Source: Patiriisocius sp047730165 (GTDB lineage Bacteria; Bacteroidota; Bacteroidia; Flavobacteriales; Flavobacteriaceae). From it: DNA of 64,000 nucleotides. Below are positions 37,460-46,074 of this stretch, in pieces; the stretch's first letter is position 1, and each line of letters opens with the position of its first letter. The notes beneath the pieces were generated by a model. It saw nothing but the letters and a program-made list of their open reading frames with translations. It was not told the origin of the DNA and made no database searches. The translations under genes were made by a program, and so were the position numbers. Location: NCBI RefSeq assembly GCF_047730165.1, contig NZ_CP159834.1, positions 124,001-188,000 on the forward strand, read 5' to 3'.

Positions 37460-39049
37460 ATGACAAAATATATGAACATATTGAAAAGTGTAGCAGTGGT
37501 TGCAACACTCTTCGCTGTTGTTTCTTGTGAAACAATAGAAACAGATCTTACGGAAGACCCTAACCAACTTACCGCTAATGACGCAAACATTGAGTTTCTT
37601 TTTAACTCAAACCAAATAGCATTAGTTAGTTTTTTCCAAAACTTACAATTTCAAGAAGCTACAGTTTCTAGAATGGAGTTAATGCGTAATTCGCCTTTTT
37701 ATGCGAGTCAGTATGACGCAGGTTCTTTTGATGGTGCTTGGATAAGAGCTTACGCTAATTTATTAAATGAAACCAAGCAACTAAAGGTTATTGCCGCAGA
37801 AATAGAAACAGATGTTGTAAACGCTAATAATTACATTGCCGCAGCGCAAATCTTAGAAGCATATACCGTCGTAACTCTAGTTGATACGTTTGGTGATATT
37901 CCTTTTTCAGAAGCACTTCAAGGGAGTGATAATTTTGATCCAGGTAGAGATAGTGGAGAATCAGTTTATGCACAAGCCAGAGAATTGTTATTAAACGCTA
38001 TTGTCAAAATAAATGGAACTAGCAGTGTTGATCTTGCAAGTGACTTATACTTTAACGGCGATATGAACAAATGGAAGGCATTAGCAAATTCTTTATTGCT
38101 TAAGATTGCAGTTTCATCGAGATTGAACAACAGTAACGCAGCAACTGAAGCAAATGCCGTAATCAATGGAGCAGATTTTATTTCTAGCAACTCCGGAGAT
38201 TTTGAGTTTAAATGGTCAACTTCTGCAGAGCCAGAAAGCAGACATCCATTGTTTCAAGCACAGTATGTAGGTGGTGCTGGCACATATATGTCTAACGCTA
38301 TGTTGTCTAGAATGGATGGCGACCCAAGATTCAACTATTACTTTTATCAACAAGATGGAGCAGATCCATTTCAATATCCTCCAGCTGGCGGAAATGGTTT
38401 TGAAGGTAGAGCTCACGGAGACGCAGGCCCTTCTGTAGCATCAGATTATCCGCTTATCACGGTGCACGGTTTATACCCTGCAGGTGGTAAATATAACGAT
38501 GGTACTACTGGAGCTACTTCTGGTACGATGGGAGCTGCCGGTGCAGGTATATCTCCAATAATGACACATGCATTCACACAATTTTTACTTGCAGAAGCCC
38601 AGTTAACACTTAACAATAACGCTGGTGCAGCACGAAATGCTCTAATAGCTGGTGTTACTGCATCCATGGATAAAGTAACTGGTTTTCAAGGAGGTGCCAA
38701 TGGCGCAGACAACGAGCCTACTGCTGGAGAGATACAAGCGTATATCGATAGTGTAGGAACTGCATTTGATGCTGCTTCAAACCCGAGCGGCAAATTAAAT
38801 GTTATTATCAGTGAATACTACAAGGCAGCTTGGGGTAATGGTGTAGAAGTGTACAATAACTTTAGAAGAACTAGTTTTCCTGCAGATATGGCGCCATCGA
38901 TTGCCCCTAACCCAGGAACGTTCACAAACTCTATGTTATATCCTTCTAACTACATCAACAATAACAATAACACAGATGCTGTTCAAAAATCATCTGTAGG
39001 TGTTAAAGTTTGGTGGGCAGAAGGAACTTCATTCAATTTAGACTTTTAA
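37460..39049 (+). CDS. SusD/RagB-family nutrient-binding lipoprotein (SusD-like 2 type), unit 3
   Basis: It has 529 residues, lipoprotein signal ending VVSC (Cys23). The N-terminal DPNQLTANDANIEFLFN and the segments TVVTLVDTFGDIPFSEALQ and DMNKWKALANSLLLKIAVSSR are typical of the second SusD subfamily, distinct from unit 1. The C-terminus has NGVEVYNNFRRTSFP, the usual position of the R-R-T/S-xxP motif. Partner of the SusC just upstream. Confidence 0.9.
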   Translation: MTKYMNILKSVAVVATLFAVVSCETIETDLTEDPNQLTANDANIEFLFNSNQIALVSFFQNLQFQEATVSRMELMRNSPFYASQYDAGSFDGAWIRAYANLLNETKQLKVIAAEIETDVVNANNYIAAAQILEAYTVVTLVDTFGDIPFSEALQGSDNFDPGRDSGESVYAQARELLLNAIVKINGTSSVDLASDLYFNGDMNKWKALANSLLLKIAVSSRLNNSNAATEANAVINGADFISSNSGDFEFKWSTSAEPESRHPLFQAQYVGGAGTYMSNAMLSRMDGDPRFNYYFYQQDGADPFQYPPAGGNGFEGRAHGDAGPSVASDYPLITVHGLYPAGGKYNDGTTGATSGTMGAAGAGISPIMTHAFTQFLLAEAQLTLNNNAGAARNALIAGVTASMDKVTGFQGGANGADNEPTAGEIQAYIDSVGTAFDAASNPSGKLNVIISEYYKAAWGNGVEVYNNFRRTSFPADMAPSIAPNPGTFTNSMLYPSNYINNNNNTDAVQKSSVGVKVWWAEGTSFNLDF

Positions 39050-39061
39050 AAAAACAATATT

Positions 39062-39604
39062 ATGAAAAAAATTTTAAGCATATGTATTGCAGCAATGATC
39101 ACCGCAACATTTTTCGTAGGTTGTGAAAGTGATGAATCATCTTTTGGAGATGAAGTTTTTAACGACTTAACAAACTATCCTTACGTAGCTATCCAAGATA
39201 GAAATGAAGATTTAGACGAGATCGTAGGGAATAACTTTTGGGGATTCTCAATTGTAGCAGAAGAAGAAGGTACTCAAATACGTATTGCCTATGATGCTCA
39301 AGATCCAAACATTACAGATCACAAGGTGTTTGTAGGCTTTGATAATGATGACGCTTCTGCACCACTCGATACTGATGTATTGGTAGCAACAATTACATCG
39401 TTCCCAACAGAATTAGTTTTTACGAAAGCAGCGATAGCAGCAGCATTAAATGTTCCTCTTACAGATCTTGAGACGGGAAGTGTTTACTTTAGAGGAAGAA
39501 GTGCTGATGCAGACGGAAATATCGTAGATGACCCTTCTGTTTTTGAAGACTTTTTGGCCTATGAAAGACACGCTTATTTTTATGAGTGGCCTTTAGCCCA
39601 ATAA
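39062..39604 (+). CDS. Small secreted lipoprotein of SusC/D unit 3
   Basis: It has 180 residues, with lipoprotein signal ending FFVGC (Cys21) followed by ESDESS. The acidic/serine residues after the Cys resemble the Bacteroidota lipoprotein surface-export signal. No domain is recognised. It starts 12 nt after the SusD stop, so it is the third gene of the unit, a place often held by a surface ligand-binding protein. That role is inference from position only. A terminator follows. Confidence 0.75.
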   Translation: MKKILSICIAAMITATFFVGCESDESSFGDEVFNDLTNYPYVAIQDRNEDLDEIVGNNFWGFSIVAEEEGTQIRIAYDAQDPNITDHKVFVGFDNDDASAPLDTDVLVATITSFPTELVFTKAAIAAALNVPLTDLETGSVYFRGRSADADGNIVDDPSVFEDFLAYERHAYFYEWPLAQ

Positions 39605-39620
39605 GCAAATAAAAATTTAG

Positions 39621-39628
39621 TAATTTTG
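39621..39628 (+). promoter_or_regulatory. Candidate -7 box TAATTTTG of rlmB
   Basis: An exact TAnnTTTG match 37 nt before the rlmB ATG, directly abutting the terminator hairpin of SusC/D unit 3. Transcription from it would start inside the hairpin. No clear -33 element. Confidence 0.4.
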
Positions 39629-39630
39629 CG

Positions 39631-39664
39631 CCGCTACTCTACTTATAGAGTAGCGGTTTTTTTT
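39631..39664 (+). terminator. Rho-independent terminator of SusC/D unit 3
   Basis: A 10-bp perfect stem ccgctactct/agagtagcgg (39631-39640 with 39647-39656), 6-nt loop, then eight T directly abutting the rlmB start codon. Confidence 0.9.
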
Positions 39665-40411
39665 ATGAGCAAAAGAGAGAGTACCGTATTTGGAATATAT
39701 CCAGTTAAAGAAGCCCTAGCGGCCGAAATAATTTTTGATAAGGTTTATGTCCAGAAGGATATAAACAACCCTAAAATAGAGCAGCTAGTAGCTGACCTTG
39801 AGAAACAGAATGTATCTATTTCTCAAGTTCCGGAGGAGAAGCTATACAAGTTGACCAAAGGAAATCATCAAGGGATTGTAGCCCTTATATCCCCTATCGC
39901 CTTTCACGACCTCGAGACGATTGTAGAAAAGACACTAGAAGCAGACACTACTCCTTTATTTCTTATTCTAGATCAGATTAGTGATGTCCGTAACTTTGGT
40001 GCGATTCTTAGAACGGCAGAATGTACAGGTGTACACGCTGTGATTGTTCAGAAAAAAGGTGGAGCTCCTGTATCTGGGGACGCCGTAAAAACCTCAGCAG
40101 GTGCTATTTTTAATATCCCTATTGTAAAAGTAGATCATATAAAAGATGCCATATTTTACTTACAAGGTTCTGGAATTACAACGATCGCTGCTACTGAGAA
40201 GACTGAAAAAACAGTATATGACTTAACACTAACTGCACCTTTAGCCATCATTATGGGTTCTGAAGGTCGTGGCGTATCTAAGTCTGTTTTGCAACTTGTA
40301 GATCAAAAAGCTTCCTTACCCGTATTAGGTGAGATCAATTCTCTTAATGTATCTGTGGCTTGTGGCGCTATGCTCTATGAAGTAGTGAGACAAAGAATGA
40401 CTACTCTTTAG
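39665..40411 (+). CDS. rlmB: 23S rRNA (guanosine-2'-O-)-methyltransferase RlmB (SpoU family)
   Basis: Methylates the ribose of a 23S P-loop guanosine (G2251 in E. coli). From the ATG at 39665 it has 248 residues: an N-terminal L30e-like substrate-binding domain (STVFGIYPVKEAL, KGNHQGIVALI) and the knotted SpoU domain with motifs LDQISDVRNFGAILRTAE, MGSEGRGVS and LNVSVACGAML. A longer frame from TTG 39626 would translate the preceding terminator, so the ATG is chosen. It overlaps the convergent rhomboid gene by 11 nt at the 3' ends. Confidence 0.93.
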   Translation: MSKRESTVFGIYPVKEALAAEIIFDKVYVQKDINNPKIEQLVADLEKQNVSISQVPEEKLYKLTKGNHQGIVALISPIAFHDLETIVEKTLEADTTPLFLILDQISDVRNFGAILRTAECTGVHAVIVQKKGGAPVSGDAVKTSAGAIFNIPIVKVDHIKDAIFYLQGSGITTIAATEKTEKTVYDLTLTAPLAIIMGSEGRGVSKSVLQLVDQKASLPVLGEINSLNVSVACGAMLYEVVRQRMTTL

Positions 40412-41201
40412 ACCCGAGATCCTTCGGCTTATATTTATAGATGTACCTTATTTTTTTTGTGCCAAAATTTTCTGAACTCGTCATCTGTTCAGTTTGATTC
40501 TCGCCTAGGGCTTCTATCTCAATTTCGGTATCAGGTATCGGGTCTATAAAATTTCCGAAGTCATCAAACTGTCTTAAAAATGGATCATCCTCTGGACTAA
40601 AATCTGGATCTTCCCATTGATACTTTTTATTTTCAATTGGGTTTTGCTTAAACAAGAGTGATAAGCCAAGCCCTACAACAAATCCTGACAAATGACCTTC
40701 CCAAGAGATCCGTGGATCTCCACCCGGAAAGGCATACCATACTAAACTTCCGTACAGAAACACAACCACAAAAGCCAATGCTGTGAGCTGGTATTGCTTG
40801 CTAAAAATGCCTTTAAAGAATAAAAATGCGGTGAGCATATAGATCACGCCGCTCATCCCGATGTGATAGGCTGGACGTGCAATTGTCCACGTGAGTACAC
40901 CAGTAAGAAGTGCACCTAACAAGAGAATTCTCCATCTGTCTTTTTGATAAAAATAAAACAAGGCGGTAGAAAGCACGAGCATCGGCATCGTATTACTAAA
41001 TAAATGCTCCAGATTACTATGTATAAAAGGAGAGAACAAAACACCGCGCAATCCTAAAATACTTCTTGGGAGAACCCCCCAGTGATTTAGATCTAAATGA
41101 AATCTGATTTCTGCCCAAAATACGATCCACATACCCAAGACAAACAGGATAGGATACAAGATTACAGAAGGAGTAAAAACAAGGGCATTTTGTCGCTGCA
41201 T
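40401..41201 (-). CDS. Rhomboid-family intramembrane serine protease
   Basis: It has 266 residues with six or seven hydrophobic helices. Catalytic Ser117 is in HIGMSGVIY (GxSG motif) and catalytic His170 in WEGHLSGF. HSNLEHLFSN is the conserved histidine-rich segment of helix 2. A soluble acidic C-terminal tail of about 80 residues follows (SPEDDPFLRQFDDFGNFIDP). Cleaves substrates within the membrane; the target is unknown. Tail-to-tail with rlmB (11-nt overlap) and divergent from rarA across 87 nt. Confidence 0.92.
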   Translation of the reverse strand: MQRQNALVFTPSVILYPILFVLGMWIVFWAEIRFHLDLNHWGVLPRSILGLRGVLFSPFIHSNLEHLFSNTMPMLVLSTALFYFYQKDRWRILLLGALLTGVLTWTIARPAYHIGMSGVIYMLTAFLFFKGIFSKQYQLTALAFVVVFLYGSLVWYAFPGGDPRISWEGHLSGFVVGLGLSLLFKQNPIENKKYQWEDPDFSPEDDPFLRQFDDFGNFIDPIPDTEIEIEALGENQTEQMTSSENFGTKKIRYIYKYKPKDLGSKE

Positions 41202-41288
41202 ACATCAATATAGTCAAAAACAAGCCCAAAATATATTTTATGATAAAATGTCAGCCTTGCTCTGCATCAATAATCGTAATTTTACAAA

Positions 41289-42566
41289 GTGAGCACACCA
41301 TTAGCAGAACGTATACGACCGAGAACCTTAGAAGAGTACCTAAGCCAGCAACACCTTGTGGGTAAAGAAGGATCATTAGCATCGCAAATTAAAACAGGCG
41401 TGTTTTCTTCTATGATATTCTGGGGTCCTCCCGGAACTGGCAAAACAACCTTGGCATCTATCATTGCAGAAACATCGGACCGGCCCTTTTACACACTAAG
41501 CGCCATAGATAGTGGTGTTGCTGCAGTACGTGAAGTAATCGCTAAAGCAAAACAAGGTGACGGACTCTTCACTACAAAGAACCCTATTCTCTTTATTGAC
41601 GAGATACATAGGTTTAGTAAGTCGCAGCAAGACTCCTTGCTAGGCGCCGTAGAAAAAGGATGGATTACCTTGATAGGTGCCACGACAGAAAACCCGAGTT
41701 TTGAAGTGATCCCCGCACTTTTGTCAAGATGTCAAGTATACATCTTAAAATCATTCTCGAAAGACGACCTAAATCAATTACTAGACAGAGCCTTGGTAAC
41801 AGACACCATACTCAAGAAAAAGAATATTATTTTAAAAGAAACGGAAGCCTTATTAAGACTCTCTGGGGGTGATGCCAGGAAGTTACTTAACATGCTAGAA
41901 CTTGTCATTCTGTCTGAAGGCACAGAAAAAGTTACAGTCACAAATGATCTTGTGATGTCTAAAGTTCAGAAAAATACGGTGTTATACGACAAAACCGGAG
42001 AACAGCATTATGATATCGTTTCGGCATTTATAAAATCTATAAGAGGAAGTGACCCCAATGCAGCTGTCTATTGGTTGGCCAGAATGATAGAAGGAGGTGA
42101 AGATGTAAAGTTTATTGCAAGAAGACTTCTTATACTTGCCTCAGAAGATATTGGTCTCGCAAACCCAAATGCCTTATTGATGGCACATGCTACTTTTCAA
42201 TCTGTAAGTGTCATTGGACATCCAGAATCGCGAATCATCTTGAGTCAATGCACCATTTACCTTGCTACTTCACCCAAGAGCAATGCTTCTTATATGGCAA
42301 TCAACAAGGCGCAGCAATTAGTAAAACAGACAGGAGACTTATCTGTCCCCTTGTCTATTAGAAATGCACCTACAAAGTTAATGAAAGAACTGGGCTATGG
42401 TAAAGCGTACGCCTATGCGCACAACTATGAAGGTAATTTTACCGCCCACGAGTTTTTACCTGAAGAGATTACTGGAACTTCTTTTTATGAACCAGGCAAT
42501 AACAGCAAAGAGATTCAATTAAAAACGTATTTAAAAGGTCTTTGGAAAGATAAGTATTCTTTCTAA
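41289..42566 (+). CDS. rarA: Replication-associated recombination protein A (RarA/MgsA), AAA+ ATPase
   Basis: Acts at stalled replication forks; related to clamp-loader ATPases. It has 425 residues from a GTG start: Walker A GPPGTGKT (46-53), Walker B LFIDEIHRF (about 101-109), sensor segment GATTENPSFEV, and the C-terminal tetramerisation domain with GSDPNAAVYWLARMIEGGED and DIGLANPNAL. The GTG fits the family N-terminus (TPLAERIRPRTLEEYL). It is convergent with the downstream 42563-43384 gene, overlapping by 4 nt. Confidence 0.95.
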   Translation: MSTPLAERIRPRTLEEYLSQQHLVGKEGSLASQIKTGVFSSMIFWGPPGTGKTTLASIIAETSDRPFYTLSAIDSGVAAVREVIAKAKQGDGLFTTKNPILFIDEIHRFSKSQQDSLLGAVEKGWITLIGATTENPSFEVIPALLSRCQVYILKSFSKDDLNQLLDRALVTDTILKKKNIILKETEALLRLSGGDARKLLNMLELVILSEGTEKVTVTNDLVMSKVQKNTVLYDKTGEQHYDIVSAFIKSIRGSDPNAAVYWLARMIEGGEDVKFIARRLLILASEDIGLANPNALLMAHATFQSVSVIGHPESRIILSQCTIYLATSPKSNASYMAINKAQQLVKQTGDLSVPLSIRNAPTKLMKELGYGKAYAYAHNYEGNFTAHEFLPEEITGTSFYEPGNNSKEIQLKTYLKGLWKDKYSF

Positions 42567-43384
42567 AGTTGCTTGACGTACAAAATTTCGTCGCCATTGG
42601 CTAACTGGATAACCAGATCTTGTTTGGTATTAAAACGTCCCATTTTAGTTTCGCCGTAGATATCTACCATCGTAAATGACGCGCCTGTAGTAATCGCAAT
42701 ATCCCCTACTTTAATAAAAGTATCATTGCCTTCTTGTGTAAGAAATAAGGTGAACCCTATGGGTGCTTTTTTGAGTAAATACGATTGTCCGTTGAGCTCA
42801 TAATTAGAAAAAGCTGTTTCCGGAATTTGAACAATAGCAGCACTGGTCGCTGTTTCTTCCGCCTTAATAAGGACCACCTCTTTTTGTGTATCTGTCACTG
42901 TAACAAGCACGTTATCCATGGATGTATCTTTCCCTTCTTTTGTAGCTGCAACCATTGGCTTACTTACTTCAGGAATTTTAATATCGCTTTTAGCGAAGGT
43001 GCTAAAGGCTGTTCTTAAGGCGTCTGGATAGGCTTTTGCATATGCTTTGACTTTAGACTTCCCTTCTTCACTTCTGAAAATCACAGTATCATTACAATCT
43101 TTTATGACGATGGCAAGCTTCGAACTTAAAATACTCGTTCCTTTTTCTATGTCTGCATAGAGTGCATCACATTTAGCCACATTAGGACTGTCCTGTTGAC
43201 GGTAGGCCTTCATCCCTTTTTTTTCAAAATAATATACCATCATATCAGATAACTGATATGTATTATCTCCAGTAACAAACTCAAATCTATCTGACACTTC
43301 TATAAAATCATACTCCCCTATTCCGCTCTGAGCGCTACCTATTGTTGCACTCGAAATAAAAGCTACTAGTAAAATTACTCTCAT
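42563..43384 (-). CDS. Secreted hypothetical protein, third gene of an envelope operon
   Basis: It has 273 residues from the ATG at 43384, whose A is shared with the stop of the upstream gene (TAATG), indicating translational coupling; a start 12 nt earlier is also open. Signal peptide ends near IGSAQS. The first 130 residues hold no motif I recognise; the rest is a Thr/Val/Lys-rich linker and a C-terminal domain (YLLKKAPIGFTLFLT, ASFTMVDIYGETKMGRF). Probably periplasmic or outer-membrane associated, working with the DUF5723 protein encoded upstream (inference from coupling). Confidence 0.7.
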   Translation of the reverse strand: MRVILLVAFISSATIGSAQSGIGEYDFIEVSDRFEFVTGDNTYQLSDMMVYYFEKKGMKAYRQQDSPNVAKCDALYADIEKGTSILSSKLAIVIKDCNDTVIFRSEEGKSKVKAYAKAYPDALRTAFSTFAKSDIKIPEVSKPMVAATKEGKDTSMDNVLVTVTDTQKEVVLIKAEETATSAAIVQIPETAFSNYELNGQSYLLKKAPIGFTLFLTQEGNDTFIKVGDIAITTGASFTMVDIYGETKMGRFNTKQDLVIQLANGDEILYVKQL

Positions 43385-44799
43385 TATTGATCCCATTTTA
43401 AGTTTAATCCTAGTTGTAAAGATACGCTATTTGCTTTGGCTAGATTTTCATACCGAAGCAGGGTATCGGCTGCAACGTAAAAATTAAATTTACCAATATC
43501 CATCACCATGGCTGCTCCTATATTATCCTTGCTGTAAGAATCTACGGTGTAGGTTCCTTTTAAAGAAAAGTTAGTTCCAAATCTTCTTCTATAGAAAAAC
43601 GTCCCTGCCGTTTGAGGCCCCTTCGGTCTTTTTATAGCATATAAATGTATCCCCATTTCGTTTACACGACGGATGCGCCCTTTTTCTAAACAATCACAAG
43701 CAGAACCCCCAATAAAATTTCCGAAGTTATACGCTAGTTGCGCATGTACCTTAAGCGGTCGCGCTTGCACATAAGACTTTGAGATCGTGTCTAGTTTCAA
43801 TTCCCTTTCTATTTCATCTTCTAGGTCATTATAATAAGGCAAGGTAAACTCACCGTCCTCGATAGGTGGAAAAACCAACTCAATCCCGTTTAAAGCGTAG
43901 TCGCCCTGTATGCGGTACGTATCTGTATCTGTTGCATGAAAAATAGCACCTATATCTAAGGCGCTGGCAGACAATCGGACTTTATCTGTTAATTGATAGG
44001 TAAAACCTACGTCTACCCCTAGTCCATAATTACCACTAAATAAAGAACGACCCATTACTGTGGTCGTAATTCCAGTTCTATTTCCACTCAATTCTGTCAA
44101 GGAGGTTAAACCAGAACTTTGAAAAGAGAAATCTATATTGCTTAATCTATGCTCATATATGTTTAGACCATTTTCTGAAGGCACAGTGTTTATCGTTCCT
44201 GTATTACCGGTACTACTTAGGCTTATTAAACTAGAATAGAGTTTTGCGCGACCACCAATGGTAAGCTTTCTATTTATTTGTTTATTTATACCAAAGTGAA
44301 ATACCGATGTCGCATCTGCTCTAGCGCTTATTTGCCCAATATCAAACGGAACATTAATATAATCTCTATTACCTTCTGTGGCTAAGACTGCCAAGTCCTT
44401 AGGGAAGTACGCTATAAAATCTGTCTCTCCATACCATCCCCCTGAGAAATAAGTACCCTCCTGTGAACGCCACCCAAAGTTTAAGAGTTCTAGTTGCTGT
44501 GTGATTGTAAAAAAGTCTTTATCACTTAATTCTGAAATTTTATCGCGAATCTTAGTATTGATGTCTCCATTATCATTCCCAAAAATATCATATACAGAGA
44601 CTCCAGAAGTACCTGCGTTTAAGTGGAAGCCAGAAAAAAATGGAATGCCGAAATGCTTTTGCGTATCTATCTCTCCGCCAGGATTAAGCAACAATGATTG
44701 TGGTATATTCTCCAGTCCATAGAGCAATTGCTTATTCTGTGACAATGAAGAAAAAGTAGCAAGAACCGCTACACTGTATGTGAGAATCGATCGCATCAT
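43384..44799 (-). CDS. DUF5723-family outer-membrane protein
   Basis: It has 471 residues with signal peptide ending FSSLSQNK. The N-terminal YGLENIPQSLLLNPGGEID and FHLNAGTSGVSVYDIFGND are family hallmarks. The body is rich in predicted beta strands (LGVDVGFTYQLTDKVRLSASALDIG; LAYNFGNFIGG), compatible with a barrel. It ends LQLGLNLKWDQ. Function unknown. It is the middle gene of a three-gene operon: 1 nt after the lipoprotein gene and overlapping the next gene by one base. Confidence 0.8.
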   Translation of the reverse strand: MMRSILTYSVAVLATFSSLSQNKQLLYGLENIPQSLLLNPGGEIDTQKHFGIPFFSGFHLNAGTSGVSVYDIFGNDNGDINTKIRDKISELSDKDFFTITQQLELLNFGWRSQEGTYFSGGWYGETDFIAYFPKDLAVLATEGNRDYINVPFDIGQISARADATSVFHFGINKQINRKLTIGGRAKLYSSLISLSSTGNTGTINTVPSENGLNIYEHRLSNIDFSFQSSGLTSLTELSGNRTGITTTVMGRSLFSGNYGLGVDVGFTYQLTDKVRLSASALDIGAIFHATDTDTYRIQGDYALNGIELVFPPIEDGEFTLPYYNDLEDEIERELKLDTISKSYVQARPLKVHAQLAYNFGNFIGGSACDCLEKGRIRRVNEMGIHLYAIKRPKGPQTAGTFFYRRRFGTNFSLKGTYTVDSYSKDNIGAAMVMDIGKFNFYVAADTLLRYENLAKANSVSLQLGLNLKWDQ

Positions 44800-44800
44800 A

Positions 44801-45340
44801 TTAATATTCTATAAAATATGTTGCCTTAGACTGCAAGGTTAGATTGCCATTGAGTGCTGCATCTGCCGCTGGTATAGTAACGCTCACCACCACTTTTGAT
44901 GCGCGCTCGATACTATTTAAATCTTCTCCTTCTACTACTTTAGTAAATAGCGTATTAGTTGGACTATCTGTTGTTCCTGGTTGTACCACCGTACCGGTAG
45001 TATAAGTCGCGCTATTATCCATCCTTAGAAACTCAAAATCTACTTCAAAAGTTCTGGGAATGGCATTGTTAAAATCAAATAAGAAATCTATTTTCTGAAT
45101 GCTTCCAGTAATCTCATTGGAGTCCAAGAATTCTAAAGCCGTCGTGTCTCGTACCGTGAATCTCGCTGTGTTTGTTATTTCATCAAAAAATTCGCCAGCA
45201 TCGAGATCAAAGTAAATAAGATCTAGCTCGATCTCTGGAGTAAAAACAACAGCGTCTAGTTGGTCAAAATCGGTATCCTTTACGCACCCAAAAAAGGACA
45301 TAGTAATTGCGTAAAGAAATAGGCAGATGAAAAATTTCAT
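44801..45340 (-). CDS. Lipoprotein, first gene of an envelope operon
   Basis: It has 179 residues. The lipobox SFFGC gives a mature N-terminal Cys19 followed by VKDTDFDQLD. The rest reads as beta-sandwich-like sequence (EIELDLIYFDLDAGEFFDE; SKVVVSVTIPAADAALNGNLTLQSKA). No family recognised. It ends 1 nt before the DUF5723 gene, so the two are probably co-translated. Confidence 0.72.
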   Translation of the reverse strand: MKFFICLFLYAITMSFFGCVKDTDFDQLDAVVFTPEIELDLIYFDLDAGEFFDEITNTARFTVRDTTALEFLDSNEITGSIQKIDFLFDFNNAIPRTFEVDFEFLRMDNSATYTTGTVVQPGTTDSPTNTLFTKVVEGEDLNSIERASKVVVSVTIPAADAALNGNLTLQSKATYFIEY

Positions 45341-45381
45341 TCAAGGGGTATTACTTGAGAACGCAAAATACTTTGTTATTA

Positions 45382-46074
45382 TTATAACATATTTTTAATC
45401 TCAATAAGATGGTCTACTATTTTTATGTGAGAAGGAATGGTCTCTTGTCTATAATTATAAAATATCGTGTCCATTTTTGCGGCCTCTGCTCCAATAATAT
45501 CTGCGCCATAGGTATCTCCAATCATTACAGAATTTGAAGCAGCTACTCCTGCTTTTTCAAGTGCTCTATGAAATACTTTTGGGTTCGGTTTTTTTACGCC
45601 TACTTCTTCAGAGCTCGTCACGGTTTTGAAAAAATGATTGATCTCGCTTTTTTGTAACTTTATATGCTGCACCTCGTGAAATCCATTGGTGATAATATGA
45701 AGATTATATAAAGGGTTTAAATACTCCAAGAGCTCCATAGCTCCCGGCAACAAATGATTGTTACCTGGCAGCTCATCTATGTAAGCTTCAGAAATCAAGT
45801 CTATGGTCGCTACAGAATATGTTACATCGAGTTTTTTAAATGTATCAATAAGTCTTCCACGTCTCAATTCTTGCTTGGTCACGCGCTCTTCCCTAAACGC
45901 TGCCCAATACCTAAAGTTTATAGGTTCATATGCTCTTAAAAAAGCTTCCAGCGGAAGCTCCATATTATGTTTTGCAAAAACCCTTTCAAAAGCTAATGCA
46001 GAATTTTTATCGAAATCCCATAAGGTGTGATCGAGATCAAAAAATACGTCGGTGATGGTTGTTTTTTCTATCAA
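45382..46074 (-). CDS. yjjG: YjjG-family HAD hydrolase (noncanonical pyrimidine nucleotidase-like)
   Basis: It has 230 residues. HAD motif I is DVFFDLDHTLWDF (nucleophile Asp in DLD), motif II HIITNGF, motif III Lys in GVKKPNPKVF and motif IV MIGDTYGADIIGA. The YjjG group dephosphorylates (d)UMP/dTMP and modified pyrimidine nucleotides. The start is TTG at 46074, overlapping the stop of the upstream gene (TTGA), so the two are coupled. Confidence 0.85.
   Translation of the reverse strand: MIEKTTITDVFFDLDHTLWDFDKNSALAFERVFAKHNMELPLEAFLRAYEPINFRYWAAFREERVTKQELRRGRLIDTFKKLDVTYSVATIDLISEAYIDELPGNNHLLPGAMELLEYLNPLYNLHIITNGFHEVQHIKLQKSEINHFFKTVTSSEEVGVKKPNPKVFHRALEKAGVAASNSVMIGDTYGADIIGAEAAKMDTIFYNYRQETIPSHIKIVDHLIEIKNML

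Noticed and set aside
39626..39664. N-terminal extension of rlmB from a TTG
   Set aside because: It would translate the terminator stem and T run of the preceding unit; the ATG at 39665 fits the family N-terminus.
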